Of a stretch of 64,000 nt of DNA, positions 33,404-45,604 are shown piece by piece. This DNA is from Bettongia penicillata ogilbyi. Taxonomy: Eukaryota; Chordata; Mammalia; Diprotodontia; Potoroidae. The stretch is taken from positions 1,991,279 to 2,055,278 of the forward strand of contig JAJHZJ010000220.1 of assembly GCA_023548195.1 (NCBI GenBank), in the 5' to 3' direction. Below the pieces are notes generated by a model that was given only the letters and a program-made list of their open reading frames with translations, searched no databases and was not told where the DNA came from. Position 1 is the first letter of the stretch. Each line of letters opens with the position of its first letter. The position numbers and the translations under genes were made by a program.

Positions 33404-35162
33404 TCAGTCACCTACAAGTGGGGGGCACTATGCCCATAGGAGACAAATATACCAAACAGGTTAGACAAACAAACAAAGGCCAAAAGGAGTAAGGAGAATA
33501 ACCAGAAGCAGGGTAAATATAGTGTCAGCTGTGCTTCTGGAGTCCATAAACCCAGTGGAACTGCATTAATTCTTATCTTCCTTATTTCAGGGTTTCTCTA
33601 TATACGAGAAGCCTCTACCATAGTATCTATTAAGGCCCTAATTATAGTAGTTGATTCATTTTTCCATTATATGGTTAAACTGAGATAGGGTCTGTAATCC
33701 CATCTGTGTACTTTAATCTGAGCTGGGGTTTCAAAAATTTCCTATTCTCCCTGCAGGTATGACAAACTTGGATACAATGATTCAGGAGGATCCATAGGAG
33801 AAATTCTTATTTCCCTATTCAGTCTAATTAAGACCCTTTTCCCAGTACATCTTACATAGTTTATTAGTTGGAATATCATTTATTCTCCAAAATCTATCCC
33901 TGCTCTTAATAAAGCAATAAATAATTCTTTCCTTATTAATCTATTCTGACTTTGTATCCATTGGCTATTTACTCTTCTCTCTAGAGGAAATTTATCTTTT
34001 CCTTATTTCCCGAACTCACTCAACTGTGAAATCTTATCTAGCACCTCCAAAAGGGAGTACCTTATTTCCCCAATTAGTAGAGTTAGAATTAGGTGATTAT
34101 AAACAGGAAGAGCATTCCTCACTATTATATTTCTATGAGAAACTAAGGGAGTGCTATAAACATGGGTGTCTTCAACCACTAATGCAGGTTTTATTACCTC
34201 TTCCTTTAACTTTCTCATATAGTCTCTAAGTAAATACCACGGTCTATCTTCACTAGGGCACATTTAGTCAGTGGGATACGACTTATTGCACCTCCCAGCA
34301 GCTAAAGCTAACAGGTTAGTTCCATTGTCACTTTCACAAATATGATAATCTCTAAAAACTTGCTATACAAAAGGATTGTGACTAATACCTATGAATTTCA
34401 AACAATCTATGTTGCCAATCCGTACTCCTTTGGCCACTTCATCACTAATTCTCACCACCCAAGATACTAATGATTCTCCTATTTTGGGGGTAAATTAACT
34501 TAAAATATCAGTGACCTCATAACTGAGTATAATACTTCCTTAAAAACTGTGTAGCCCTCCCTTGTTCTCCTGCTTTCTTCATTGTATTGGATGTGTGCCT
34601 GCATTTTTCATTTTCCTCCCATAGGTCTTCCTCCCAGGTGTCTGGGCCTCAACTAGGCCTTGAAGATGCAAGGGTTGTATTCAATTTCCTGTTGTTAACT
34701 TTCCATTTTCTTTCTTTTTTTTTTTTTGAGCCACTCTCACAACTCTCTTTTCTGTTACTACCTGATACTTTTTAACTTGCTCTTCTACAGGAAAGTACAG
34801 ATGCTGTAGTATAGTAAATTTCCTGTGCAAATTGGCTAACTCCTTTTTCAGTTGAAACTTTCCTCCAGCAATTTGTCCCTACTTTTACATATACTACAAT
34901 AGCTTGTTAACAATGCCCATTCTCTTCTACATACTCCTACCATTTCTTTTCCTGGTTCTATTGGTATTCCTTGCAAGCATCTTTATAAATCTGGATTCTC
35001 CCTTCTGTAGCCTCACAAAGTTCTGTGCTTCTAGCCCGTTCTCTTTCCATTAATGTAAATCCTTCATCCCAAGATATACATTTCCTTCCCTAGAGCTTTC
35101 CTGTCTCCTAGAAGAGGTTTTATATTTAGCAATCCCATCCCTTTAGCCATTTGTTACACAAA
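33404..35162 (-). pseudogene. Degenerate retroviral internal region with gag-like remains
   Basis: Minus-strand reading between the LTRs gives coherent but broken coding: near 34930-35060 a stretch rich in E, R and K that could form a coiled coil, near 34700-34860 more charged sequence, and near 34200-34500 a segment with a GES-VSW pattern reminiscent of retroviral capsid regions. The 86-codon frame at 34003-34263 is part of it. Many frameshifts and stops are present. At about 2 kb the interior is far shorter than a full provirus, so most of pol and env is gone. The gag assignment is by general likeness and is tentative. Confidence 0.5.
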
Positions 35163-35313
35163 TGCAATACCAACAACAGTCACTATGGTTACACATGCCT
35201 ATTTCCAAGGTAAATTGCAAAATATAAACTCTCTTCCTCAAAGACAAAACCAAAATATTTATTCAAATTCCAGAAAGCCAGCTCTACCATGGTAATAATG
35301 AAATTTGTACACA
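35163..35313 (-). mobile_element. Endogenous retrovirus 5' LTR, truncated, antisense
   Basis: Direct repeat of 32583-32733 (TGCAATACCAACAACAG.., AAATATAAACTCTCTTCCTC.., CCATGGTAATAATGAA). Only the U5/R side (the last ~150 bp on the minus strand) is kept; the rest is lost and L1 ORF2 sequence starts within about 12 bp. The minus strand carries GAATAAAT (AATAAA signal) near 35250. Confidence 0.75.
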
Positions 35314-35324
35314 AGTGTGTACTT

Positions 35325-36425
35325 TACAAACTTTACATCAAGTATCTTTAATAAAGGCCTCATCTATGTAATATAGAGAACTAAGTCAAAATTATAAGAA
35401 TATACATTATTACTCACTTGATGAATGTTCCAAGGATATGAACAGGTAGTTTGCAGATGAAGAAATCAATGGTATCTATATATATATTTAACAAAATGCT
35501 TTACATGACTATTGATTAAAGAAGCGCAATTTGAAACAACTCTGAAGTACCACTTCACACCTAAATTGGCTAATATGACAAAAAGGGAAAATGACAAATA
35601 TTGTAGGGGATGGGAAAATTTTGACACAAATACACTGTTATTAGAGCAGTGAACTGATTCAATTATACAGGTGAGCAATTTAAAACTATTTCCAAAGAGC
35701 TGTAAAACTCTGCATACCCTTTGACCCAGCAGCACTACTAATAGGTATATATCCCAAAAATGTTTTAAAAAGGGTTGTTGTGGGGAAAGGATCTATCTGT
35801 TTAAAAACATTTATAGCAATTCTTTTTGTGGTGGCAAGAAATTGGAAATTAAAGGGAGGCCCATCAATTGGGAAATAACTGAACAAGTTGTGGCATATAA
35901 TTGTAATGGAATACTACTGTGCTACAAGAAATGACAAGCAGGCTGATTTCAGAAAAAAATCTGGAAAGATTTTTATGAACTGATGCAGAGTGAAGTGAGC
36001 GGGACCAAGATAATTTCATATACAGTAATAGCCATATAACAATCAACAATGAATGACTTTGCTATTATGATAAGTACAACAATGCAAGATAATTGTAAAA
36101 GACTCATGATGAAAAATGCTATCCACATCTAGAGAAAAAACTGATAGAATTTTATGCAAATCAAGGTATACTATTTTTTGCTTTCTTGTGTGTTTGTCTT
36201 TTTTATCTTTTCTGTTTTAGTCATTTCTTTTGCCACATGACTAACATGGAAATATGTTTTGCATGACCACACATGCATAATCTATATCTCATTGCCTAAC
36301 ATATCAGAGAGAGGCAGAAGGAAATTCAGGGAGAGGATTTGGAACTCAGTTTTAAAAAAAATATTTGAAATTGTCATTACAAGTAACTTGGAAAAAAATA
36401 GAGCACTACTTTAAAAAAGAAATAA
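35325..36425 (+). mobile_element. L1 LINE, ORF2 3' end and 3'UTR
   Basis: TAATAAAGGCCTCATCTATGTAATATAGAGAACT is where L1 ORF2 is joined, followed by CAACTCTGAAGTACCACTTC, ACACCTAAATTGGCTAATATGACA, CATACCCTTTGACCCAGCAG and GATGCAGAGTGAAGTGAGCG, then the 3'UTR (ATGACTAACATGGAAATATG) to about 36425. Same 3' portion as at 27745-28836 but a different copy. Frames are broken. Confidence 0.85.
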
Positions 36426-36429
36426 GATT

Positions 36430-37020
36430 CACTGAATCAAATATAGGGATATTCACAGGTGCATACTGACTTAGAAAATCACAGGAATTTTATCTATACT
36501 TAATTGATTTTTGCAATTTATTTTGTTAAATGTTTCCAGGTTACATTTTCATCTTGTCCTTCAGTACTTAAGAGTTGGCCATATGCTTGGCACTTCTCCT
36601 ATATCCCATTTGTTCTGCTTGACGGTGAATAGATGTTGCAAAAAATCTATTTTTCTTTCTGCTGCTTTACTTTTACATCATATAGTTCCTTCCCTGAAAA
36701 TTCTCACATATTATGTGGAAATTACATTTAATTAACTATGTCTTTGTATATTGTGGATTATATATGCTGAATAATTCTTTTAGTCCAAATTCAAGGTTAA
36801 TTCTGAAAGAACACTATTCTATATTTTTCCCCCTATATTTTTGAATATAAAATATCTGTATATTTAGAATTGCTGTCCTAAACCAGTCATCTTAATGTAA
36901 TTAGTTGGCTTATCCCCCTATATGCTACTCAATTGGAACAGTCTTCCTAGGTCTTCAGCCAATGAGGGAGATGAGGCAAGTGACCTAGAGCAAACTAGTG
37001 CTAGAGTCAGTAGTTCTTAA
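36430..37020. other. No recognised gene or repeat
   Basis: AT-rich. A chance 74-codon frame at 36511-36735 has no family likeness. Confidence 0.35.
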
Positions 37021-37021
37021 G

Positions 37022-37132
37022 GATATATATATACATATACAATATGCAATATTATATATATTATACATAACATAATATGTATGTTCTACTATATATATAC
37101 AATATACATATTATATATGTTATACACAAATG
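37022..37132. repeat. TA-rich simple repeat
   Basis: Interrupted TATATA/ACATAT tract with two similar halves (ATATACAATAT repeated). Low-complexity DNA. Confidence 0.85.
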
Positions 37133-37139
37133 TAGTCTC

Positions 37140-37320
37140 ACTGGAGCAAAATGCAGTGAAAGTGCTATGATTCTTTTGCTGTGGATACTACCTTAACGTG
37201 GCCTAATTTTGCATTAAATATTGATGACTACATTATATTGATGCCTGAAATTGAGGTTGGAGAATGCCAAAATGCCTAGGCCCTTTTTTATATAAACTGT
37301 TGTCTAGTCATATGTCCCTC

Positions 37321-37368
<48 letters not shown>

Positions 37369-37700
37369 CTTTTTAATCCAATGTAAAGAATTTTGACATT
37401 TATCCAAATTAAACTTCATCTTATTTGATTTTATCCATCATTCTAAAATTCTTAGATTTTTATTGATCTAGTTTAAGATATTGGCTAGCTTTCCCATATA
37501 AAATTTTCATTTGTTTGTCACTCATGCCTTCATTAAATCATTGATAAAAGTCTTGGCCAGAATAAGACTGAAGATAGAGTAGTGAAACACTCTACAAGAC
37601 CTCTGGGCAGATTGGCAAGAATCCATTCATTAATGCTCTTGGGGCTTGGTATTCCACTAGTTTCCAATTTAATTAACTGTACATTCTATTACCAAAATCA
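37140..37700 (-). mobile_element. CR1/L3 LINE, antisense, with (AC)n inside
   Basis: In order: TTTGCATTAAATATTGATGA, CTGTTGTCTAGTCATATGTCCCTCATC, TTTGACATTTATCCAAATTAAACTTCATCTTATT, CATGCCTTCATTAAATCATTGATAAAAGTCTTG, CTACAAGACCTC and AATCCATTCATTAATGCTC. These are reverse-strand landmarks of CR1-clade LINEs common in non-placental mammals. A (AC)n run (37325-37366) has expanded in the middle. Confidence 0.75.
37325..37366. repeat. (AC)n microsatellite
   Basis: About 21 perfect AC units inside the CR1/L3 copy. Confidence 0.97.
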
Positions 37701-37704
37701 GGGA

Positions 37705-39280
37705 AGCCCAGCAGCTGAACTGTGGGAGCAGGCCATAACTGCTACCAATTTGTTTAAGGGCAGCTCAGTAGGCAATATGTAAGAGCAATGAAACCACATA
37801 TTTTCAAGCTTATATTCCTTAACTGATCTTTATGTTGTAGTTGTAGGGCAACAGAGACATAATTGAAATGAAAATATCTGGGGAATAAGATGAGTTCTTG
37901 TAGATTTAAAAAGTAGCTACAAGATTAACTTTACTTCTAATAAGTTTGACTTCTCCAAAATAATGAACTTGCAAATTGTTATCTGCTTTTCAGTTTTTAT
38001 TATTTTGAATCAAATTATTTGGAATTATATTTATTAAGTGAACCTTAAAATTACATAGTTCAAAAAAAGTAACTTGCAACTTTTTACATATTAAAATATA
38101 TGTGCTTATTGTTATGTTCTGTGTAACTACATATGCATACATATTTGTTTACCTAGGCATAGATATAAATACCAGTATATATTTATGTACATACATTTCT
38201 AAAGAAATATCTCAAATTAATATATTTTATAGTTCAAATATTCTTTGTGTTAAGTTCATACAGTAAATGAATTTAATCAACAAAGTATTCTTGCTTCCCA
38301 AATTTTATTTACTTGTATCATGTCATAAATTAGCTTTGGCCACTGAGTGGATATTTGGCATTATGCCCAGGAAACCTCGTGGCTTTGAAGAACTGAAGTG
38401 ATGACATTAAACAGTCAAATTGAGCACCATTTAACTAAACTCTCATCAGAGCTTAAATAGATTTCTATGTGATCAAAATGCTTAAAATTACATAATATGG
38501 TAGGTTTTGTCCAATAATTCTTTCATGTGGATTACATGGAACAACTCAGTAGATTTCTAAGGAAAACAAATCATTTAAATTGGTTGACAGTCATCAAAAT
38601 ATCTCACGACTCTGTCTGCTTACCTTTCTAGCTTGACATTTCAACATTCCTGTTAACAGGACTAGGGGGAGCTATAAGCCTAAGATTTTTAAAGGAAAAT
38701 AGGAAGACAACTGGAGAAGAGGGAAGCCCCAAAATTAAGTGCAGAGTAGCGAGAAGTGTGCGGATTTGAGATGATGGTAATATGTCATATTATTATGGAA
38801 CAATGAGGATAAGGAGAAAAAATAACATTCTGAGGACATAGAAGGAGATTAAGATTTTGGGCACATAACAGTCAGATGAACTAAAGTCTTGGTTATCTGA
38901 CTCACAAAACACTCAAAACGGCCAAGAACCTCCTTTAATGCCTTTATAAAATTACGCAGTTTGATATACTATTTTGTCAGGTAGATCCAATTCGAGATAT
39001 CATGTAACTCTATTTCAAGAATTATAATTGTTTCCTTGATGGGTTTTTTTTTTTTTTGGTCATTTGGATATTACTTAATGGGTCTTGTCTAGTCACACAC
39101 CTGTCATGAAATTCAGCTTGAGAGTCTTTTCCTTTTTTTTGCTTCATAGAATTAATTATAGAAGATTAATGTGACAGTGTAGAGCTGAGGCTGAAGGAAG
39201 TCCTGATGTGATCCTGATAGCCAGAACCAATCATCTTCTGCCTACAAGCAGTTTCAGCTTGGAGTACCCAGATGAGTTGC
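37705..39280. other. Unique-looking sequence, nothing assigned
   Basis: 38230-38640 is free of simple repeats and of recognised transposons and has evenly mixed composition. It might be a conserved non-coding element but nothing in the sequence alone proves that. Confidence 0.35.
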
Positions 39281-39283
39281 TGA

Positions 39284-39455
39284 AAGTATGGTGTAGTGAC
39301 AAGAGCACTGAATTTAATATCAATAAATATGGGTTAAAACTCAGATCTATGACCTTGAGATAACTTTAATTTGGTCTCAGTTTTCTCATCTATAAAATGA
39401 AAAATATTATTCTGATTTCTAGGGTCCATTATAACTCTAACCTATGATCTTAAAT
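39284..39455 (+). mobile_element. MIR SINE
   Basis: AGTATGGTGTAGTGACAAGAGCACTGAATTTAATATC, CAGTTTTCTCATCTATAAAATG and CTAGGGTCCATTATAACTCTAACCTATGATCT follow MIR order; the end resembles the CAGCTCTAAAATTCTATGATTC variant tail. Confidence 0.65.
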
Positions 39456-39526
39456 CATTGAAAGTGATTATACACAACTACATAATGAAAATCAGTTTTC
39501 TCATTTGATTAGCACTTCGAACGTTG

Positions 39527-39612
39527 AAGATTCATAGATTTGAAAAGATTTTAGATGTAATTTAGTCCAAATTTCTCATTTTGTGAGAATGTAAACCAAA
39601 TCCCAGGGAAAA
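39527..39612 (-). mobile_element. MIR-like fragment, antisense
   Basis: ATTCATAGATTTGAAAAGATTTTAGATGTAATTTAGTCCAAATTTCTCATTTT has the same order as the fragment at 8081 (ATCATAGATTTAGGGCTAG...). Truncated. Confidence 0.5.
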
Positions 39613-39619
39613 AAATGTT

Positions 39620-42600
39620 GCTGAGATTTTATCTGGGAGAAAATCACTATTTCCACTAATTCTTAGTTATTATTTGTAAATTATGATACCTTTTGTGAAT
39701 TTGTCCTGAATATTTGTCGATGAGCTCTAAATCTGAATATATATATGCATATATCATATATTAGGTATCAATGTAAATAATTTGCTTTACATGCAGTTTA
39801 TGCCAATTTCTGAGATCAATTGTGAAATTTTTGTTATATCTACACATCAGGAGTTGGCAACCACTACAGTATCAGCGATTGATTTATTGTTTTGTTGACT
39901 GTCCAGACTTAAGAAAGTGATTGATAAAATGTTAATAATTCAGGTTAAACTTAAACATATGTTATGTATTTTTAGAGAGCTGTATCTTAAACTTTCACTG
40001 ACATATCTACCACTGATTAGGTTCATTTGTTTATTTTTACATGCAAATCATTTACCTTCTGGCAACTTCAATGAACCTACTGTCACATTTTCTATATTTG
40101 TTCTCCCTGAAGCAAAGGAAGCAAGGTTTCTTCATCTAGATTCTATTTCTTTTGCTTCATAAAGAATTATCATTACAATTCTGGAATACAAAGGTTAAAA
40201 CTCTAAGCTTCCAAGTGTATAAATTAAATTTAAAAAATAATAAATTAATTTTTTAAAAATTTAAAATCCAGCTTTTTAAAATCTGAAAGTCATATTTATT
40301 TGTATGACCATATATTATACAAGAAGGCATTATGACAGGCAAATCTTTTTGTATAGGTTAGATGACAGTTTTCTCATGATTGCTGTTTTGAGTTGAGTAA
40401 ATCTGCTAGGGATACCCACCCAACCAGTCTCTTAGTCTCATGGTTGAGTTCTTCAGAGGACATCTGATTACTGCTAGTCAGGGTTCTAGGAGTAGCTTCA
40501 AGGGGCTATGTTTCTAGTTCTGCCACTCACAGAACCATATTATTATGCTTCCCATTAAAAGCTGTCAGCTAGTCTCCAATTAGCTTTGTAAAGTGATCTC
40601 AGTTAAGGTAGTTTAAAAAGAAAAATTGGTTAAAAAATCCATGGCATACTGTGCCATAAGTATACATAGATCCATGGAAGAATTGTTTCCAAGTAAGAAG
40701 AGCATATATAGTGAAAGGGTAAATACATAATTTCTGGTTACTGGATGTCTTTTCTTAAGACAATATTTGAAAGTCTTCCCTGGTACAAAGGATCAAGCTC
40801 AGGTAGCTTAATTTCTGTATCATTTATTTTTTCCTTTCTGTAGGTGTATATCTAGTGTTTTACTCTGCTCTTAGTTGGATGATTTGTCTTCTACTGATCT
40901 AGGCTCTTCAATAGGATGGTCAGCAGCAAGGAAGAGGTGGGGCTTTCCAAGTATGATACCTCTCAGAGATTTGACAGCAATTTTGAAACTAAAATCCTTG
41001 AAACTAGAGCTCTTCCGCTGCTAGAGTGGTCTACTTCTTAAGTGACCATACTATTAGACTAATTTTTAGTCTTAAAAAACCCTAGAGCCTCATTTAAGTC
41101 TTTAAGACAGTTACAAAGATTTTTCCTGCATGATGCTATCTATCTTAAACAGTTAAATCATTATAGTCCTCTCAAATTGATTGAGGACTTCTTAATAACT
41201 AGTTTATACTTTTGATTAGTTGATTTAGAACAGATGTCCAGGAATGTGTGATTAATTGCTACAGCAGTGAAACTACACTTTTTCATAGACCACATTTAGT
41301 TAAACATTAAGAACAAAACAAATACATTTGGATTGGTCATATACGCACAAGATATTAGAGCAAGAATTACATTACATTCCAGCTTCCCCAAGACCCATTG
41401 TTTAGTTTCATGTATGCATTTACACCTTGGAATTTGGCAAATGCTGCAAATAAAAATTATTTTGTTTTGTTTTTTTAAATCTGAACTTAAAAAAGAAATG
41501 GAGAAAATGTTAATAGTGCTGATTAAACTTAAAAAGTATTTCATGAACACATAAATGGGCATATTTATTTTGTCAGAAAGTTGGTTGTTAAATATTTACC
41601 AGCATATCCCTTACCATAGGATAAGTTCCTTAATCCAAGGATCATGTCAATAAATTAGAAATCTTGAGGTCAGTGTTAGGGACCAGAGTCATCATGGAGT
41701 ATAATAAATTCTTCTGGAACTAGCGGTAGTAACAGCCAAATATGTTCTATGGCCACTATGGGCTTAGGTTCCAGTACTGTTGTTTCCTTTTCACTTCTAT
41801 TTGGAGTATTATTTAGGTACAAATGTATCACTCCAGTAGCCAGGAAAGCACATGGAAACTTGGAATTTGAGCATAAAGTTATGTGGCTAGTGGAATCGAG
41901 GAAAGCCCATTTAGAATATTTAATTTGGGGTTTTGCAACTAACAAGTCCTTTTTGAGTACCTTTTAACGTGCAAAATGTCTATTTTCTCTCCCAAGTAAT
42001 TTCTTCATTGCAATTAGACCACATGGTATCTTTCTGAAATGTGTCCTTGGGAATTTTAAGTGACATCTGCTTTTTAATGCTTTACACTATGCATTTCTAG
42101 ACAAAGCTAAAACCATTAAACTACATTTTCAGAAAATAAATACCTATGAATATGTGTGGGGAGTAAAAATTGCTTTGAATTTTAACTACATCTTTATACA
42201 AAGAATCTCAGTTAATCTCCACTTCTAGTTCTAAAACTCAAACTGGTTTTTGATTCATTTATAGAAAGTATGAATAAAAAATATTACATGAAACTGAGGA
42301 AATTCACTATAGCATATATGCTGACTAGATGAAAATGTTTTCTTCCACATTCATTTTCAGCTACTGTGTGTTTGTAGAGATTTTCTCCAGGTGATATTCT
42401 TTAGCCAAAATAAAATAACTTCTGCAAACAGAGCACTGGTACACGAAATTATTTGTTTTCCTGAATAGAATTGTCTTACTCAGTAGTGATAAGTAAATGC
42501 CAAGGTAAGTTATAGACTTTGTTCTTGTAAAAATAATTACATCATAGTCACATATAGGTTTCTTATGTTGTTATTAAGGCTAAAGAACAGTTAAGTGGTT

Positions 42601-43105
42601 TGTCTATATTATTCAATTATGTTCGATGGGCATATCTTGAACTCCCTTATAGCACCATGCAATTTCTATAAATGCCTTATTTATGAAATTTTTATTGAGA
42701 AATTTATTTATATTAATATATGGAAATTTTATTCTAAGATAGTTATAGTGAGTTGCCCACATTTTTCAGAGTATTTTTTAAGATTACATTTTTAAAAGCA
42801 CATATGTATTTAAAAGATTAATAGTGTTTTTGTTTCTGCCAGATTCATCTGATTCCTAAATTGTATTGACTAATCACAGCAGAAAATTCTGTTTAGAAAG
42901 AAATAATCACAAATATTGCTATGAGGGTTAAAATAAGATTCTTTAGCAAGAACTTATGTTCTATTACCCAATACCGATTTCACTCTGATAGCATGAGAAT
43001 ATAGTATAGACAAGAACACTAGGTTGGGAGTCTGAAGATGTAGCTGTATATCTTGTTTTTTAAAATTTACTGTTTTTATAATCATATCAAAATTAATATC
43101 CTGAG
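39620..43105. other. Long stretch without a recognised gene or repeat
   Basis: Mixed AT-rich sequence. 39848-39912 starts like a hAT-type end (CAGGAGTTGGCAACC) but no partner end is visible. 41945-42560 looks unique and non-repetitive. 40380-41080 could be an old LTR or internal repeat I do not recognise. No coding frame is supported. Confidence 0.35.
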
Positions 43106-43112
43106 TATGAAT

Positions 43113-43262
43113 GTCAGTTGATAAAAATTTATCAAGTGTCAGGTACTATGGGCCAGGTACTGGCCAGGTACTGTGCTAAGCACTGGGCATGCAGAAAGAA
43201 GCAAAAGACAGTCTTTGGTCTCAAGGAGATCATAGTCTAATGAAGGAGCTCACATGGTACTG
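43113..43262 (-). mobile_element. L2 3' terminus, antisense
   Basis: ATCAAGTGTCAGGTACTATGGGCC, GTACTGTGCTAAGCACTGGGCATGCAG and TCTTTGGTCTCAAGGAGATCATAGTCTAATG are the reverse L2 end. GGCCAGGTACT is tandemly duplicated at 43151-43171. Confidence 0.75.
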
Positions 43263-43264
43263 GC

Positions 43265-43940
43265 ACAAGCCTACTCAATACCGTATTGTTAGGATAGAGT
43301 TAAGTAAACATAAAATTACTACATATGTGCAAGCCATATAAAATTCCATGACTTTTTTTCTTCCTTTCTACTGTGATTTTATTGCTCCCTTGTGAACCCA
43401 CTCTCTACTCAGTTCATCAATAGCTGCATAGTTTGTAGTCTCTGAAAGTTTACTGAGATATTGAGATATTAAGTGATTAGCTTGGTCTTACATAGGATAT
43501 ATGACCATTAAGAATGAGTCAGATTTTGATGCACTATTTCGCCTCTCCCATCTTTAGGTCTAGAACACAGAGAATTAAACTCCTCTCAAAGCCTTTCTTT
43601 GTAGAGGGCTTGCAACCTTCCTACTAAGTCCATTTGCTTTCCATGAGCAGCTCTGCTTGGCTCGGTCTCCAGAAGACAATATTCTTCCAAACTGGTTTTT
43701 GGGGGAACCTGACTCCTCATCAGCTTCCTTTTAGGTGTTGTCTTTGGGACTGTCTCTTTTTCTTAGCAGCTGTAAATACACTCTTTCACTACTTACTCAT
43801 TGTGTGATATAAGAGATAAGATAATAGAGAAGGGATAGGAATAAGAAGTAAATGTAATTATATTGGTATTGCTGTTTACTCTTCATTCTCTAAAGAAAAC
43901 CTGTGACATTAACAGAGTGATGTCTTAACGTGGAAGTGAA
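43265..43940. other. No recognised gene or repeat
   Basis: Mixed composition; 43550-43760 is comparatively GC-rich and could be an unrecognised LTR or SINE. Nothing assigned. Confidence 0.3.
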
Positions 43941-43944
43941 TTTG

Positions 43945-44170
43945 ATTTAAGGAAGGCAGGGCTGTGCCAAGTCATCAGTCTCACTCTCTTCTCCAAAGTT
44001 ACCTGAGTCCAGCGGCAAGTCATAGGTCAGGACAACTGGTGTTGGCCTTGGATGTGGTGGGAGACCTTGGCTTTTTTAAGTTAAGGTCTTTCCCAGGTTT
44101 CAGTTTGTCAGAGGCAACACTTATTCAGGAAAAAAAAAAGGCTAGGCAAGATCTGAGGCAAAAGATGACC
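43945..44170 (-). mobile_element. Marsupial SINE/RTE-related repeat, antisense
   Basis: GGCAGGGCTGTGCCAAGTCATCAGTCTCACTCTC..CCTGAGTCCAGCGGCAAGTC shares block order with the 3' part of the SINE at 22880-23020 (GGGAGGGCTGTG...CCAGCCTCACTTGCTCTCCAGAGCCATCTGAATCCAGTG). It extends into GGGAGACCTTGGCTTTTTTA, a longer form of that tail. The family name is uncertain. Confidence 0.55.
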
Positions 44171-44171
44171 T

Positions 44172-44795
44172 AGTTTGCTTGCACAAAAGAATCAATCTGT
44201 GAGGAGAAACCCCTTAGAGTTTCTAGCCAGAACAGAAATAATTGCTGTTTACATTCACTTTGATCCATCAAAACCCAAGCAGTGAACCAGTGAGGCTTTG
44301 GCTGGGATTTATCACTGGCCAATCAGAGAGAGACAGAGTGATTCATGTTTAAAGTTATAGTCAAGTAGTCCCATTTGAATCCCAATGGGTTTTATCAAAG
44401 TCTAGTTTTCCAGAGCTATATTTCAAGAAATCATAAATGGAAACTATACAATACAAAAATGTTAATTGTCCCAGTTATATTTTTAAGATAGAATAAATAT
44501 GTAGGGGAAGGAAAAAATCTAGACCCTAAACACCAATATATCTTGCAAAGTATGTGATTGATATTTGAATTTCTTTAGAGAGAACATCCACATACAAGAG
44601 TATAACTCCCTACATGTACAGAGGGAGAAAAGTAGGAAGAGGGAGAGGAAGAGAAGGAAAAAAATAGCAGCATTGCTCAACTGGAATTGGCTAATTGGGT
44701 CACTGGGGAGCAGCTACTACTACTCACAGGTATGGGGAACTCCCAAATGAGGAAAGTTCCTCTATCCTTACAGGTTGGCAGTGACTCTGAAACTT
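44172..44795. other. No recognised gene; possible continuation of the SINE/RTE-related repeat
   Basis: 44172-44340 (..CCAATCAGAGAGAGACAGAG) may continue the repeat at 43945. The rest is unassigned, with a purine-rich run at 44622-44670. Confidence 0.3.
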
Positions 44796-44799
44796 AGAT

Positions 44800-44925
44800 T
44801 GTTAGAAAACTGCTTAGAATACTGAAAGGTTAAATGACTTATCCAGGGTCATATAGATGTGGACTTAAAAACTAACTCTTGGTTTTGAGGCTAGCTTTCT
44901 GTTATTCCACTTTAATGGTAACTCC
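44800..44925 (-). mobile_element. MIR-like fragment, antisense
   Basis: ACTGAAAGGTTAAATGACTTATCCAGGGTCATATAGATGTGGACTT..TTTTGAGGCTAGC is the reverse CORE and head part of a MIR-like SINE. Confidence 0.6.
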
Positions 44926-45089
44926 TTTGCAGATACAGAAATAGAAACACATACTATTTTTCAAAAAAATGACTTTATTGAGAAGTATAGTACCTAAAAT
45001 GTTGGAAGTTGAAGTACCACTCTGTTGCCTCCTGTCCATACCCCCATGGCCTTTATTTTAGGAAGGATATTGGCAAGCTAAGATACTAA

Positions 45090-45560
45090 CTAAGGACAAC
45101 CCACATTGTGAAAGAATTGGACATGTTTATAAGGTTGATTAATGAATATAAGATATTCATATTTGAATAAAGAAGACTTGATGAGGTATTGAGGATGGGG
45201 AGAGATGGTACATAATAGCTATCTTCAAGTACTTGGAGAACCCTCATAAGGAAGATGAGTTAGGCCGGTTTTACTTGTCCTTCCTTCACCCTTGTCCCAA
45301 AGAACAAACTGGGATTAATGGATAGAAATTGAAGAGAGGCAAATCTCAGCTCAAACTATGAAAAAAATGTCTTTATAATTACAGATGTAGAATAGAGGAG
45401 TAAAAATACCTTGGGAAGTGACGGGTTCTTCTTCCCTAGTGATCTTCAAGCAGTCACTGTAAAGGCACATATTGCAGATGCCATAGAGACTATTTCTCCT
45501 CAGTTATACATCAGACCGCATGACCTCTAATATACCATCCAATTATAAGGTTCTATAATT
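45090..45560 (+). mobile_element. CR1/L3 LINE 3' end
   Basis: AATAGCTATCTTCAAGTACTTGGAGAA, AGAACAAACTGGGATTAATGGATAGAAATTG, GAAGAGAGGCAAATCTCAGCTCAA, AATACCTTGGGAAGTGACGGG, AGTGATCTTCAAGCAGTCACTG and TGACCTCTAATATACCATCCAATTATAAGGTTCTATAATTC match the 3' end of CR1/L3 copies, including the final ATTCTATGATTC-like repeat. Confidence 0.8.
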
Positions 45561-45604
45561 CCATAATCTTTGTCATTTCTGTTTCTCTAACCTTCCATAT
45601 CTAA

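Noticed and set aside
39848..39912. CAGGAGTTGGCAACC, similar to hAT termini
   Set aside because: No matching right end could be found within the next kilobase.
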